DNA of 7,141 nt from Anaerolineae bacterium (GCA_029933115.1 JAOZOT010000176.1:1-7141); one strand, 5' to 3'. Counted from the stretch's first letter, positions 1-6,692 are shown. Numbers and translations are program-made. Notes: generated by a model from the sequence alone, not told the origin.

Positions 1-91
1 TTTATCGCCAGGCGGGAGGCGGTGACTGCCCTCGTAGACAGTTGCTCACAAAACTGAAGTGTCACCCTGTTCTTATGTCTACCCGGCGGTG

Positions 92-129
92 ACCCTCCCG
101 CGGGGTTCGCAACCCGCGGGAGGGTCGAA
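92..129. repeat. 38-nt palindromic repeat, copy 1
   Basis: A strong stem-loop: bases 92-107 pair with 111-125 over 15 bp, with one bulged G and a 3-nt loop. The stem ends ACCCTCCCG and GCGGGAGGGT are identical to those of the copy at 267-304. Both copies run exactly 38 nt to a trailing GAA, while the 15 central bases have diverged. No T-run follows, so it does not look like an intrinsic terminator. Confidence 0.7.
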
Positions 130-148
130 CGCTCAGGCCGCACCTGCC

Positions 149-177
149 TTGCCGCTATCGTCGGATCATGGTAAAAT
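149..177 (+). promoter_or_regulatory. Candidate extended -10 promoter for the 323-5558 gene pair
   Basis: TTGCCG at 149-154 matches the -35 consensus at 4 of 6 positions. A 17-nt spacer follows, then TAAAAT at 172-177, which matches the -10 consensus at 5 of 6. TG at 169-170, one base before the -10 hexamer, makes an extended -10. Transcription would start near 184, leaving a leader of about 140 nt that contains the second palindromic repeat. This is the best-looking promoter upstream of the gene at 323. The activity is inferred from motif match only. Confidence 0.4.
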
Positions 178-266
178 ACCCTCTGGAGGTAGTAGAATCT
201 TTGGCCTTGACACCTCGCAGCCATTCACTCTGGGGAGACCCTTTCGTAATTCACTCGCAGACGGCT

Positions 267-304
267 ACCCTCCCGTAAGTGGCGGACCCTGCGGGAGGGT
301 AGAA
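267..304. repeat. 38-nt palindromic repeat, copy 2
   Basis: A perfect 11-bp inverted repeat (265-275 with 292-302) encloses a 16-nt loop. The outer bases are the same as in the copy at 92-129 and the total length is identical (38 nt), but the middle is different. It ends about 10 nt before the ribosome binding site of the next gene, so it would form a hairpin in that gene's leader RNA. Confidence 0.7.
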
Positions 305-322
305 GATCGGTGAGGAAACGAC

Positions 323-3169
323 GTGCGCTTGTACTCATCTGCCGGGAAAAGACACTTGTTGGTCATCAGTCTGTATTTCCTTCTGGCCCTGGCTCTTACT
401 TATCCCTTGGCCCTGCACTTTACTACCCATGTGCCCGGCGATGGGGGCGATGACCCGGCCTTGGCCTGGAATCTGTGGTGGGTGAAATACGCTCTGCTCG
501 ACCTGGGGACCAATCCCCTCCACTGCGAGTACATGTTTCACCCCATCGGCATCAACCTCGCCTTCTATACCCTCACCGTGCTCAATGCACTACTCTCTAT
601 CCCCGTGCAAGAGACCTTGGGCCTGATACCGGCCAGCAACCTCATTCTCCTCTCCTCTTTCGTGCTGGGTGGCTACGGCACCTTTCTGCTGGTCCGACAC
701 CTCCTTGCGGAAAAGAACGCCTTTTATGCTCCATTTGTGGCCGGGTTCGTTTACGCCTTCTCCTCCAGCAAGCTCTTCTACGTTTCTCTGGGACAGTTCA
801 ACATCGCCAGTTCGCAGTGGATTCCCTTTTGTGTGCTCTTTTTGCTCAAGATGCAAAAGAGACCGGGACGATGGCGCTACCCGCTGCTGGCTGCCTTGTT
901 CCTCCTCTTTCAGGCCTGGGCCGAGATGACTTATGCCTCGTTTCTGCTGGTGTTCATCGTCGTCTTGATTGCTTATGGGCTTGTCTCACCGAGCAGTGAC
1001 TCTCTCGCAGGTTTGAAAGTGGCCTCAAGCGCGGGGTCAACTCCCCCCGCCGCAACGCGTAGCGGCTCCAAATCGCTGCCTGACCTGCGGGAGGATGATG
1101 GGCTCCAGGCGGGGAGGGACATCCAGGCTCAGAGGGGATCGCCAGACCCCCGCTCGTGTTCGCTGCTCTTTCTGCGCGATCTGATCCTGGTCGGGCTTCT
1201 CTTCGCCGCCGGGCTTGCGCCCCTTCTCGCGGCGATGCTCCCCGACCTGCTGGCCGAGGGCGATTTCTTCGTCCAGGGTTCGGGCTTCGCTGAGGTCTTT
1301 TCGGCCGATTTGATAGGCTTCCTGGTGCCCACTCAACTGCACCCCTGGCTGGGTTTCCTGGTTGAGGGCTTGGCCTTCCCCCACGACAAAGGCCAACACC
1401 TCTTCCTCGGCTACACGGTCTTGGCTTTGGCTCTCTGGGCCGTCGTCCGGCTGCGCCGGGAGGCGACGGTGCGTTTCTGGGCTGTCTCCGCTGGCGTCTT
1501 TTTCCTTCTCTGCCTGGGACCGTCGCTGCGCCTCAATGGGGCTGACATCGGTCTGCCGCTGCCCTTCCTGCTGATGCAACGTTTACCTTTCTTCAAGGGC
1601 AACCGCTACCCCAGCCGCTACAGCGTGCTGTTGGTGCTCTCGCTGGCAGTGCTGGTCGGCTACGCGGTCTTCTGGGTGCTCAACAGAGTGCCCTCAAAAC
1701 GTCACACTTTACGCTTTACGTTTTACACCTTGCTTCTTGCCTTCCTCTCTTTTGAGCACCTCTCCATCCCTCTCCCCCTCTCTGACATGCGAGTGCCCGA
1801 GGTCTATCGCGCCATCGCTGCCGAGCCGGGTGACTTTGCCGTGCTGGAGGTGCCCCTGGCCTGGCGCAACGGTTTTCGCATCACCGGTACGCTGCACCCC
1901 GCTTTCATGTACGCCCAGTTTTATCAGACGGTCCATCATAAGCGTGCCCTGGGGGGCAACACCTCACGCAATCCCGAGTTCAAGTTCCAATATTTCACCG
2001 AGGCGCCGGTTATCAACACTCTCATCGCTCTGGAGACGGGCCACGAGGTTGACGAAGCCGCCCTTCAAGGGGATAAGGCTCTGGCCCCAGAGGTGCTGCG
2101 CTTTCTCGGTGTGCGCTATATTGTGGTTCACGCCCTTCGGACGGATGACCCTCAGGTGACTCCCGAGAGGGCGATTCCCTACGTTGAGGCCACCATGCCG
2201 GTGGAAAAGTTCTATACTCAGGGGAATATCGTGGTCTATCGGGTGGCGCTCCCTCCGCTGCCCGACCGGGTGACCGTTGATTTGGACAGCGAGTTGGCCC
2301 GGCTGAACCTGGCCGAGGGTTGGGGGCGGCCTACGGACTTGGGCCAGGGCCTGAGCGGGTACCGCTGGGTGCAGAGGCGAGAAGCACGCCTGTTGGTACG
2401 CCTGAACGGGGAGGCCCAGGTGATGTCGCTGCGGGCCTTTTCTCCCGGCCGGGGCCAGGTGCTGACAGTGACCTTCAATGGCAGACGGCTCGATCCCGTT
2501 GAACTGGATCAGGGGTGGGGGGAATACAGGCTGGAGGTGCCGGACGGATACGTGAAGGCTGGCTTGAACGAGGTGCGCTTCCGCTTCGCTCGGCTATTTC
2601 CCATTGAGGACTATCGCCTGGCTTCCTACTTCATCGGGGGGACGGCCGCCATCTCGCCGGTGAGCATCACGGTGGAAAGCGCCGGCCAAGAGGTAGGTGA
2701 CCTGGGCCACATCTATGTGGACGGGCACAACGTCTCGCCGGAGGGGCGAGGCTACAACCTGGTTGTCATTGACCCACGGACGGGAGCCGTGGAGGCCACG
2801 GCCAGCTTTGATACCCATCTCGACGAAGGAGCCGGCCAGGCCCTGGCCGAGTTTGTGGCCTCTATCCCCGAGGGTCGCATCGTGGTCGTGGCGGTGAAGG
2901 ACGAAGCCTCGCGTTTGTTGGGCGAGGAGGCGGTGCAGGCCCTGCGCGCCATCGGCGCTGAGGGCGACTTGCGAGGCAAGTTCCGCTGGGGGCAGGCCAT
3001 CATTGGGGTCAAGGGAGCGCAGCCAGGCCAAGCCGTGGAGAGCCTTGCCCCGCTGCGCCCGGCTGTAGTGTACGTGGGTGAGGGCACCACCGAACCTTAT
3101 TTGACGGTCGCTTTCCGCCTGGTACGTTTTGTGACGGCGACAGAAGAGTCGGTCGAGGTTTCACAGTAG
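323..3169 (+). CDS. GT-C/YfhO-like polytopic membrane protein with C-terminal ILEI/FAM3-like domain
   Basis: A 948-residue membrane protein, probably a lipid-linked-sugar-dependent glycosyltransferase of the GT-C fold or a YfhO-like relative; donor and acceptor are unknown. Residues 1-480 carry about ten or more hydrophobic helices. The first extracytoplasmic loop has the acidic cluster GDGGDD (39-44) followed by a WNLWW motif (49-53), as expected for the GT-C catalytic-loop region. Residues 480-690 are soluble. Residues 690-790 look like a beta-sandwich (FNGRRLD, then KAGLNEVRF), reminiscent of galactose-binding-like domains. Residues 792-900 match the ILEI/FAM3 (PANDER-like) domain: RGYN (809-812), FDTH (829-832), VKDEAS (858-863), IIGVKG (893-898). 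Start: GTG at 323 follows GAGG (312-315), and an in-frame TGA at 311-313 excludes any earlier start. Residues 223-277 form a hydrophilic insert that looks repeat-derived. The comEC gene begins 13 nt downstream. The fold class is fairly secure; enzymatic activity is inference. Confidence 0.75.
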   Translation: MRLYSSAGKRHLLVISLYFLLALALTYPLALHFTTHVPGDGGDDPALAWNLWWVKYALLDLGTNPLHCEYMFHPIGINLAFYTLTVLNALLSIPVQETLGLIPASNLILLSSFVLGGYGTFLLVRHLLAEKNAFYAPFVAGFVYAFSSSKLFYVSLGQFNIASSQWIPFCVLFLLKMQKRPGRWRYPLLAALFLLFQAWAEMTYASFLLVFIVVLIAYGLVSPSSDSLAGLKVASSAGSTPPAATRSGSKSLPDLREDDGLQAGRDIQAQRGSPDPRSCSLLFLRDLILVGLLFAAGLAPLLAAMLPDLLAEGDFFVQGSGFAEVFSADLIGFLVPTQLHPWLGFLVEGLAFPHDKGQHLFLGYTVLALALWAVVRLRREATVRFWAVSAGVFFLLCLGPSLRLNGADIGLPLPFLLMQRLPFFKGNRYPSRYSVLLVLSLAVLVGYAVFWVLNRVPSKRHTLRFTFYTLLLAFLSFEHLSIPLPLSDMRVPEVYRAIAAEPGDFAVLEVPLAWRNGFRITGTLHPAFMYAQFYQTVHHKRALGGNTSRNPEFKFQYFTEAPVINTLIALETGHEVDEAALQGDKALAPEVLRFLGVRYIVVHALRTDDPQVTPERAIPYVEATMPVEKFYTQGNIVVYRVALPPLPDRVTVDLDSELARLNLAEGWGRPTDLGQGLSGYRWVQRREARLLVRLNGEAQVMSLRAFSPGRGQVLTVTFNGRRLDPVELDQGWGEYRLEVPDGYVKAGLNEVRFRFARLFPIEDYRLASYFIGGTAAISPVSITVESAGQEVGDLGHIYVDGHNVSPEGRGYNLVVIDPRTGAVEATASFDTHLDEGAGQALAEFVASIPEGRIVVVAVKDEASRLLGEEAVQALRAIGAEGDLRGKFRWGQAIIGVKGAQPGQAVESLAPLRPAVVYVGEGTTEPYLTVAFRLVRFVTATEESVEVSQ
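1002..1094. repeat. Probable repeat-derived in-frame insertion inside the membrane-protein gene
   Basis: The segment is bounded by an imperfect inverted repeat: 1002-1012 against 1083-1093, 10 of 11 positions. It also shares two words with the upstream intergenic repeats, in the same order and orientation: CTCGCAG (1004-1010 and 254-260) and CCTGCGGGAGG (1084-1094 and 288-298). An inner hairpin lies at 1031-1050 (GCGGGG with CCCCGC). The encoded residues, about 223-277 with flanks, are hydrophilic and Ser/Gly/Pro/Arg-rich, and sit between two membrane helices where a short loop would be expected. The frame is kept. Confidence 0.45.
1701..1742. repeat. Degenerate heptanucleotide tandem repeat inside coding sequence
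   Basis: Seven-base units follow each other: GTCACAC, TTTACGC, TTTACGT, TTTACAC, CTTGCTT, CTTGCCT. The three central units (1708-1728) differ only in their last two bases; the outer ones have decayed. Six units make 42 nt, so the tract keeps the reading frame and encodes residues about 460-473, at the start of the last predicted membrane helix. The tract is T-rich and stands out from the G+C-rich surroundings. Confidence 0.5.
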
Positions 3170-3171
3170 CG

Positions 3172-3179
3172 GGAGGTGG
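3172..3179 (+). promoter_or_regulatory. Ribosome binding site of comEC
   Basis: GGAGGTGG lies 3 nt upstream of the comEC ATG when counted from its last base; the GGAGG core ends 6 nt before the start. It sits directly after the stop codon of the upstream gene, which suits translation from a shared transcript. Confidence 0.7.
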
Positions 3180-3182
3180 GGG

Positions 3183-5558
3183 ATGCTACTCCTCTATTTG
3201 GGCAGCGCCTGGCTTCTGGGCATCTACCTGGCCTCGCTGGCCCGGCCGCCGGGCGTGCTGTTGGCCCTGGCTGCCCTCATCCCTCTGGCCGGTTTCGTCC
3301 TCTGGCGGGAGGAGCGACGGGTCAGGCTGGTCAGTGTATGCGCCCTGGCTCTCCTTCTCGGCACCTGGCGCTACTCTTCGGCGGTTCCTCACTTTGACGA
3401 GCACTCTCTGGCCTATTACAACGACGAAGGTTGGGTCACGCTGACAGGTGTCGTCAGCGGTGAGCCCGATGTGCGCGATACTTACACCAACCTGCGGGTA
3501 GCCGCCGAGAGCCTGGTCCTGGGTGAGCAGGAATACGCTGTGAGAGGCACTGTCCTGGTGCGAGCGCCCCGCTACCCTGCGTACCGCTACGGTGACCGCC
3601 TGGAGATCGAGGGGCTCCTGGAAACGCCACCTGAATTTGAGGGGTTCTCCTACAGAGACTACCTGGCTCGTCAGGGCATTCACTCTCTCCTGCGCCGTCC
3701 GCGCATCACCCTCCTGGCCCGTGACCAGGGTAACTTTTTCTACGCCGGGCTCTATGCTTTCAAGGCACGCGCTCAGGCCACCATCGCCCGGCTTCTGCCT
3801 GAGCCGCAGGCCTCCCTTCTGACGGGCATTCTGCTGGGTGTGGAGACGGGCATCCCCGCCGACTTGATGGCCGACTTCTCGGCCACCGGCACCACCCATA
3901 TCATCGCCATCAGCGGGTTCAACATCTCCATCATCGCCGGGCTCTTCAGCGGTTTGAGCACCCGCCTCTTCGGCCGGCAGCGGGCCATGCCCCTGGCCGT
4001 GGCCGGCATTATCCTCTACACTATCTTTGTCGGCGCTTCAGCGGCCGTGGTGCGGGCGGCCATCATGGGCAGCCTCTACGTCGTCGCTCTCCACTATGGC
4101 CGCCAGAGCGATGCCCTCAACTCCCTCATGGCCGCTGCCATCCTGATGACCGCTCTCAACCCTTTTACCCTGTGGGACCTTGGCTTTCAACTTTCCTTTG
4201 CCGCTACTCTGGGCCTGGTGCTCTACACCCCTATCGTCCAGCGTTGGTTCGAATGCGGCCTGCGCAAACTGCTATCGGAAGGAGCCGCCAGGAAAGTCGT
4301 TGGTTTGCTCAACGAGGCCCTCATCGTGACTTTGGCTGCTCAGATCACCACCCTGCCTATCATCGTCTACAACTTTCACACCCTCTCCCTGGTCACTCTC
4401 CTCACCAACCTCCTGATTCTGCCCGCGCAACCGGGAGTGATGCTGTGGGGAGGCGTGGCTACCATCGCCGGGCTTCTCTGGCGGCCTCTGGGCCAGGTCT
4501 TGGGGTGGGTGGCCTGGTTGTTTCTGACTTTTACCATCGTCGTCGTTGAGCTTTCGGCCCGCTTACCTTACGCCTCACTGAACGTGGGGCGCGTTGGCCT
4601 GGGTCTGGTCTGTCTCTATTATGGCCTGCTCGCTGGAGGTACTCTCGTGACCGCACAGGAAACCTCGCGCCTGAAGGCGCTCTGGCAACGCTTGACCGAT
4701 CGTTTCTCAACCAAAGCACTGGTGGCTGGACTATCCATCGTCGTGCTGCTGGTGTGGGTGGCTGCTTTCAGCCTGCCCGATGGCAAACTGCACGTCACTT
4801 TCCTCGATGTCGGTCAGGGGGACGCTATCTTCATCCAGACCCCTCGGGGTCAAAAAATCCTGGTGGACGGGGGGCCAAGCCCCACCGTCTTGCTGGCCGC
4901 TCTGGGCCGGCGGATGCCTTTCTGGGAGCGCACCATAGACCTGGTGATTCTCACCCACCCCCACGACGACCACGTCAGCGGCCTGGTCCCTGTCCTTGAA
5001 CGCTACAAAGTCAAAGCTTTCCTCGACGGAGGCCAGGAGCATCCTACGCCCGCCTACACCCGCTGCCTGGAGTTGGTTCAGGAGAAGGGTGTTCCCTACC
5101 AGTTGGCCCGGGCCGGGATGCAGATTCGGTTGAGTGAAGGATTACAGATGAAAGTCCTTCATCCCCAGAGCGAGTTCCTCTCGGGCACCGATTCCGATGT
5201 CAACAACAATTCCATCGTGCTGCGCCTGGTCTATGGCCGGATTTCGTTTCTGCTGGCCGGCGATGTGGAAGAGGAAGCCGAGGCGGCCCTGTTGTCCGGC
5301 GGGGAAGACCTGGCCAGCACTATCCTCAAAGCTCCCCATCATGGCAGCGACACTTCTCTTGACCTCAAATTCTTGGAAGCAGTCCACCCTCAACTAGCTG
5401 TCATCCAGGTCGGAGCCGAGAACAAGTTCGGCCACCCCGCTCCGACGACGCTGGCCAAGCTGGAAAAGCACGGTGTGGCAGTGTTGCGTACTGACCAGAA
5501 CGGCACGGTGGAGGTGGTCAGCGACGGCGAGCGATATTGGCTCAAAACGGAGCGATGA
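3183..5558 (+). CDS. comEC: ComEC/Rec2 competence DNA-uptake channel
   Basis: An inner-membrane channel that carries single-stranded DNA into the cytoplasm during natural transformation; 791 residues, a normal full length. Domains in order: two N-terminal hydrophobic helices (1-60), a soluble DUF4131/OB-fold-like region (about 70-180), the polytopic Competence domain (about 205-490) with the typical segment GTTHIIAISGFN (ISGFN at 243-247), further helices, then a C-terminal metallo-beta-lactamase domain (about 525-785). That last domain opens with FLDVGQGDA and keeps the metal-binding set: HPHDDH (592-597), Asp694 in AGDVE, and HHGS (719-722). All expected catalytic residues are present, so nuclease-type activity of this domain is plausible. 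It lies 13 nt after the membrane-protein gene with its own strong binding site, so the two are probably co-transcribed. No other competence gene is in the window. Family assignment is very secure; actual competence of the organism is not shown. Confidence 0.96.
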   Translation: MLLLYLGSAWLLGIYLASLARPPGVLLALAALIPLAGFVLWREERRVRLVSVCALALLLGTWRYSSAVPHFDEHSLAYYNDEGWVTLTGVVSGEPDVRDTYTNLRVAAESLVLGEQEYAVRGTVLVRAPRYPAYRYGDRLEIEGLLETPPEFEGFSYRDYLARQGIHSLLRRPRITLLARDQGNFFYAGLYAFKARAQATIARLLPEPQASLLTGILLGVETGIPADLMADFSATGTTHIIAISGFNISIIAGLFSGLSTRLFGRQRAMPLAVAGIILYTIFVGASAAVVRAAIMGSLYVVALHYGRQSDALNSLMAAAILMTALNPFTLWDLGFQLSFAATLGLVLYTPIVQRWFECGLRKLLSEGAARKVVGLLNEALIVTLAAQITTLPIIVYNFHTLSLVTLLTNLLILPAQPGVMLWGGVATIAGLLWRPLGQVLGWVAWLFLTFTIVVVELSARLPYASLNVGRVGLGLVCLYYGLLAGGTLVTAQETSRLKALWQRLTDRFSTKALVAGLSIVVLLVWVAAFSLPDGKLHVTFLDVGQGDAIFIQTPRGQKILVDGGPSPTVLLAALGRRMPFWERTIDLVILTHPHDDHVSGLVPVLERYKVKAFLDGGQEHPTPAYTRCLELVQEKGVPYQLARAGMQIRLSEGLQMKVLHPQSEFLSGTDSDVNNNSIVLRLVYGRISFLLAGDVEEEAEAALLSGGEDLASTILKAPHHGSDTSLDLKFLEAVHPQLAVIQVGAENKFGHPAPTTLAKLEKHGVAVLRTDQNGTVEVVSDGERYWLKTER

Positions 5559-5584
5559 CAGTCCCAAGCTCGCGCGTCCTGCTT

Positions 5585-5634
5585 GCGGCGGATTTGGAAT
5601 CCGTCGCTGAGCCCACGGATTGCAAATCCTCGGG
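5585..5634. repeat. Two inverted copies of a short palindromic repeat
   Basis: The first hairpin is 5585-5594 with 5598-5607 (9 of 10 pairs, 3-nt loop). The second is 5612-5621 with 5625-5634 (8 of 10 pairs, 3-nt loop). The core GGATTTGGAATCCGT (5590-5604) reappears on the minus strand at 5615-5629 with one change, so the two are copies of one element placed head to head 4 nt apart. This arrangement is like a REP pair (BIME). It lies about 26 nt after the comEC stop. It does not fold as a tRNA. Confidence 0.65.
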
Positions 5635-5645
5635 AGCGGTGGTGT

Positions 5646-5686
5646 CTCTGCTCGCGGCGCTCGTTACGAGCAAGGCTGCGGCAGAG
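5646..5686 (+). other. Long imperfect stem-loop between comEC and the regulator's promoter
   Basis: CTCTGC (5646-5651) pairs with GCAGAG (5681-5686). After one bulged T, CGCGGC (5653-5658) pairs with GCTGCG (5675-5680), including one G-U pair. Inside, GCTCG (5659-5663) pairs with CGAGC (5667-5671) around TTA. The whole makes about 17 pairs and ends 2 nt before the -35 box. It could end comEC transcripts or insulate the next promoter, but the downstream T-run of a true intrinsic terminator is missing. Confidence 0.45.
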
Positions 5687-5688
5687 TC

Positions 5689-5717
5689 TTGACAAAGAAA
5701 ATTTACTCTGTTATAAT
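5689..5717 (+). promoter_or_regulatory. Consensus sigma-70-type promoter of the rpiR-family gene
   Basis: TTGACA (5689-5694) and TATAAT (5712-5717) are both perfect matches, separated by the ideal 17 nt. TG at 5709-5710, one base before the -10, adds an extended -10 element. The spacer is A+T-rich in a G+C-rich genome. The predicted start is near 5724, giving a leader of about 35 nt. So strong a promoter in front of a regulator gene suggests that it is normally held down by a repressor. Confidence 0.9.
5696..5707. promoter_or_regulatory. Operator-like palindrome 1, inside the promoter spacer
   Basis: AGAAAATTTACT pairs with itself at 5 of 6 positions. It has the same half-sites (GAAAA and TTTAC) as the palindrome at 5723-5737, but without the 3-nt gap. 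It lies between -35 and -10, where a bound protein would block RNA polymerase. A/T-rich palindromes of this sort are typical for RpiR-family regulators. That this protein binds here is inference. Confidence 0.4.
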
Positions 5718-5722
5718 ACCAA

Positions 5723-5737
5723 TGAAAATAATTTACA
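5723..5737. promoter_or_regulatory. Operator-like palindrome 2, over the predicted transcription start
   Basis: TGAAAATAATTTACA is a 15-bp palindrome with 6 of 7 matching pairs around a central A. It resembles the general form of RpiR-type operators such as HexR sites (TGTAA...TTACA). It covers roughly +1 to +14 of the predicted transcript. Together with the box at 5696-5707 it brackets the -10 element, 27 bp apart half-site to half-site. Autorepression by the downstream gene product is the simplest reading. Confidence 0.5.
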
Positions 5738-5758
5738 CACCCAAAAAGGGGATGCCTG

Positions 5759-6610
5759 GTGTCCGAGGATGAGAGTATTCTTTTGACGATCAGGGGATTG
5801 TTGCCCTCCCTGACCACCGGGGAAAAGAAGGTGGGCAACTATGTGCTCCGCTACCCTGATGCGGTGGTCAAGCTTTCCATCACCGAGCTGGCTGAGGCCT
5901 GCGGCGTTAGCGACGCAACCATCTTCCGGTTCTGCCGCAAGGTAGGCACCGAGGGCTATCAGGATTTCAAGATTGCCCTGGCCAAAGAGTCAGTCTCGCC
6001 AGATAGCCTCGTTTACGCCGATGTCATCCCTGAAGACTCTTTGCTTACCATGGCCGAGAAGATAGTGGAGGCCAACGTCAAAGCTCTGCGGGACACTCTC
6101 AAGGTCCTAGATGTGGAGTCGCTGGACAGGGCTTTGAACGCTATCCTGGCTGCCGGCCAGGTGCAGATTTACGCCGTTGGAGGTTCGGGCGTAGCGGCAA
6201 GAGAGTTGCAGTTCAAGTTGATGCAACTGGGCATCAATGCCAATGCTTTCATTGATTCTCAGATGCAGTTCATCTCTGCCTCACTTCTGAGCAAGGCAGA
6301 TGTGGGCATTGCTATCTCTCACTCTGGCAGCAAGCGGCACACAGTGGAGGCCCTCAAGCTGGCCAAAGCGTCTGGGGCAACAACTATTTGCATCACCAGC
6401 CACCCAGCCTCTCCTATCGCTAAGGTAGCGGACATCAAATTATACACCTCGGCCTGGGAGGATCTGGTTCACGACGATTTCCCCAGTGTCCGTAACGCTC
6501 AACTGACCCTCATTGATGTGATCTATGAGGGAATCCTGAAGAAAGCGCCCCAGCGGGCTAAGGCCAGCCTCTTCAGAACAAATGAAGCCATTTCTACGTT
6601 GCAGTTGTGA
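5759..6610 (+). CDS. MurR/RpiR-family transcriptional regulator (HTH_6 plus SIS domain)
   Basis: A cytoplasmic DNA-binding regulator that senses a phosphorylated sugar, 283 residues, the usual family length. Residues 5-77 form the HTH_6 domain, with the helix-turn-helix in SITELAEACGVSDATIFRF (40-58). Residues about 125-250 form the SIS sugar-phosphate isomerase-like domain, with the glycine-rich AVGGSG (139-144) and ISHSGS (186-191) segments that bind phosphosugars in the family. Start: GTG at 5759 with AGGGG (5747-5751) 7 nt upstream; no in-frame ATG fits better, and the two nearby ATGs are in other frames. It has its own very strong promoter, covered by two palindromes, so it is probably autoregulated. 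The downstream secreted LysM protein may be a target. The effector cannot be told from sequence; MurNAc-6-phosphate, hexose and pentose phosphates are all known in the family. Confidence 0.95.
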   Translation: MSEDESILLTIRGLLPSLTTGEKKVGNYVLRYPDAVVKLSITELAEACGVSDATIFRFCRKVGTEGYQDFKIALAKESVSPDSLVYADVIPEDSLLTMAEKIVEANVKALRDTLKVLDVESLDRALNAILAAGQVQIYAVGGSGVAARELQFKLMQLGINANAFIDSQMQFISASLLSKADVGIAISHSGSKRHTVEALKLAKASGATTICITSHPASPIAKVADIKLYTSAWEDLVHDDFPSVRNAQLTLIDVIYEGILKKAPQRAKASLFRTNEAISTLQL

Positions 6611-6692
6611 TTTCTCCCAAGCTGGAATCTGGTGAATTTTGAATACCATCATATCTTGCAAAGAAGCTGCATATAACCAAGGTGTAGTGGTT

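Larger units (their letters stand above)
1..322. other. Gene-free leader region with repeats and a candidate promoter
   Basis: I see no convincing gene here. The open frames are short, have no family resemblance and run through palindromic repeats. The stretch holds two copies of a 38-nt palindromic repeat (92-129 and 267-304), a candidate extended -10 promoter (149-177) and several short direct repeats: GGCGGTGAC at 18-26 and 85-93, CTCGCAG at 214-220 and 254-260, and ATTCACTC at 223-230 and 249-256. It looks like an intergenic region built from small repeat fragments and serving as the 5' leader of the gene at 323. Confidence 0.6.

Noticed and set aside
1..57. Open frame of 18 codons ending in TGA, possibly the 3' end of an upstream gene
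   Set aside because: Too short to show any family, and an open run of this length is expected by chance in G+C-rich DNA.
207..212. TTGACA, a perfect -35 word
   Set aside because: No -10-like hexamer lies 16-18 nt downstream.
185..278. Possible 25-codon leader peptide (GGAGGT at 185-190, TTG at 201, TAA inside the second palindrome)
   Set aside because: The start is a rare TTG with long spacing and the peptide has no regulatory codon run; nothing beyond position supports attenuation.
59..313. 84-codon frame starting GTG
   Set aside because: It has no ribosome binding site, reads through both palindromic repeats, and gives a low-complexity protein without recognisable features.
1037..1579. 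Long minus-strand frame (180 codons) opposite the membrane-protein gene
   Set aside because: It is a shadow of the G+C-rich coding strand, with a charged, featureless product and no binding site.
3186..3899. Minus-strand frame of 237 codons opposite comEC
   Set aside because: It lies wholly within a certain gene on the other strand and its product resembles no family.
5585..5634. Possible tRNA-like fold, because of the TTGCAAATCC and TTGGAATCC words
   Set aside because: The hairpins have 3-nt loops and there is no acceptor stem, D arm or 7-nt T loop.
6671..6677. ATATAAC as a possible -10 for the LysM gene
   Set aside because: No -35-like hexamer at 16-18 nt upstream, and the TG is one base out of place for an extended -10.
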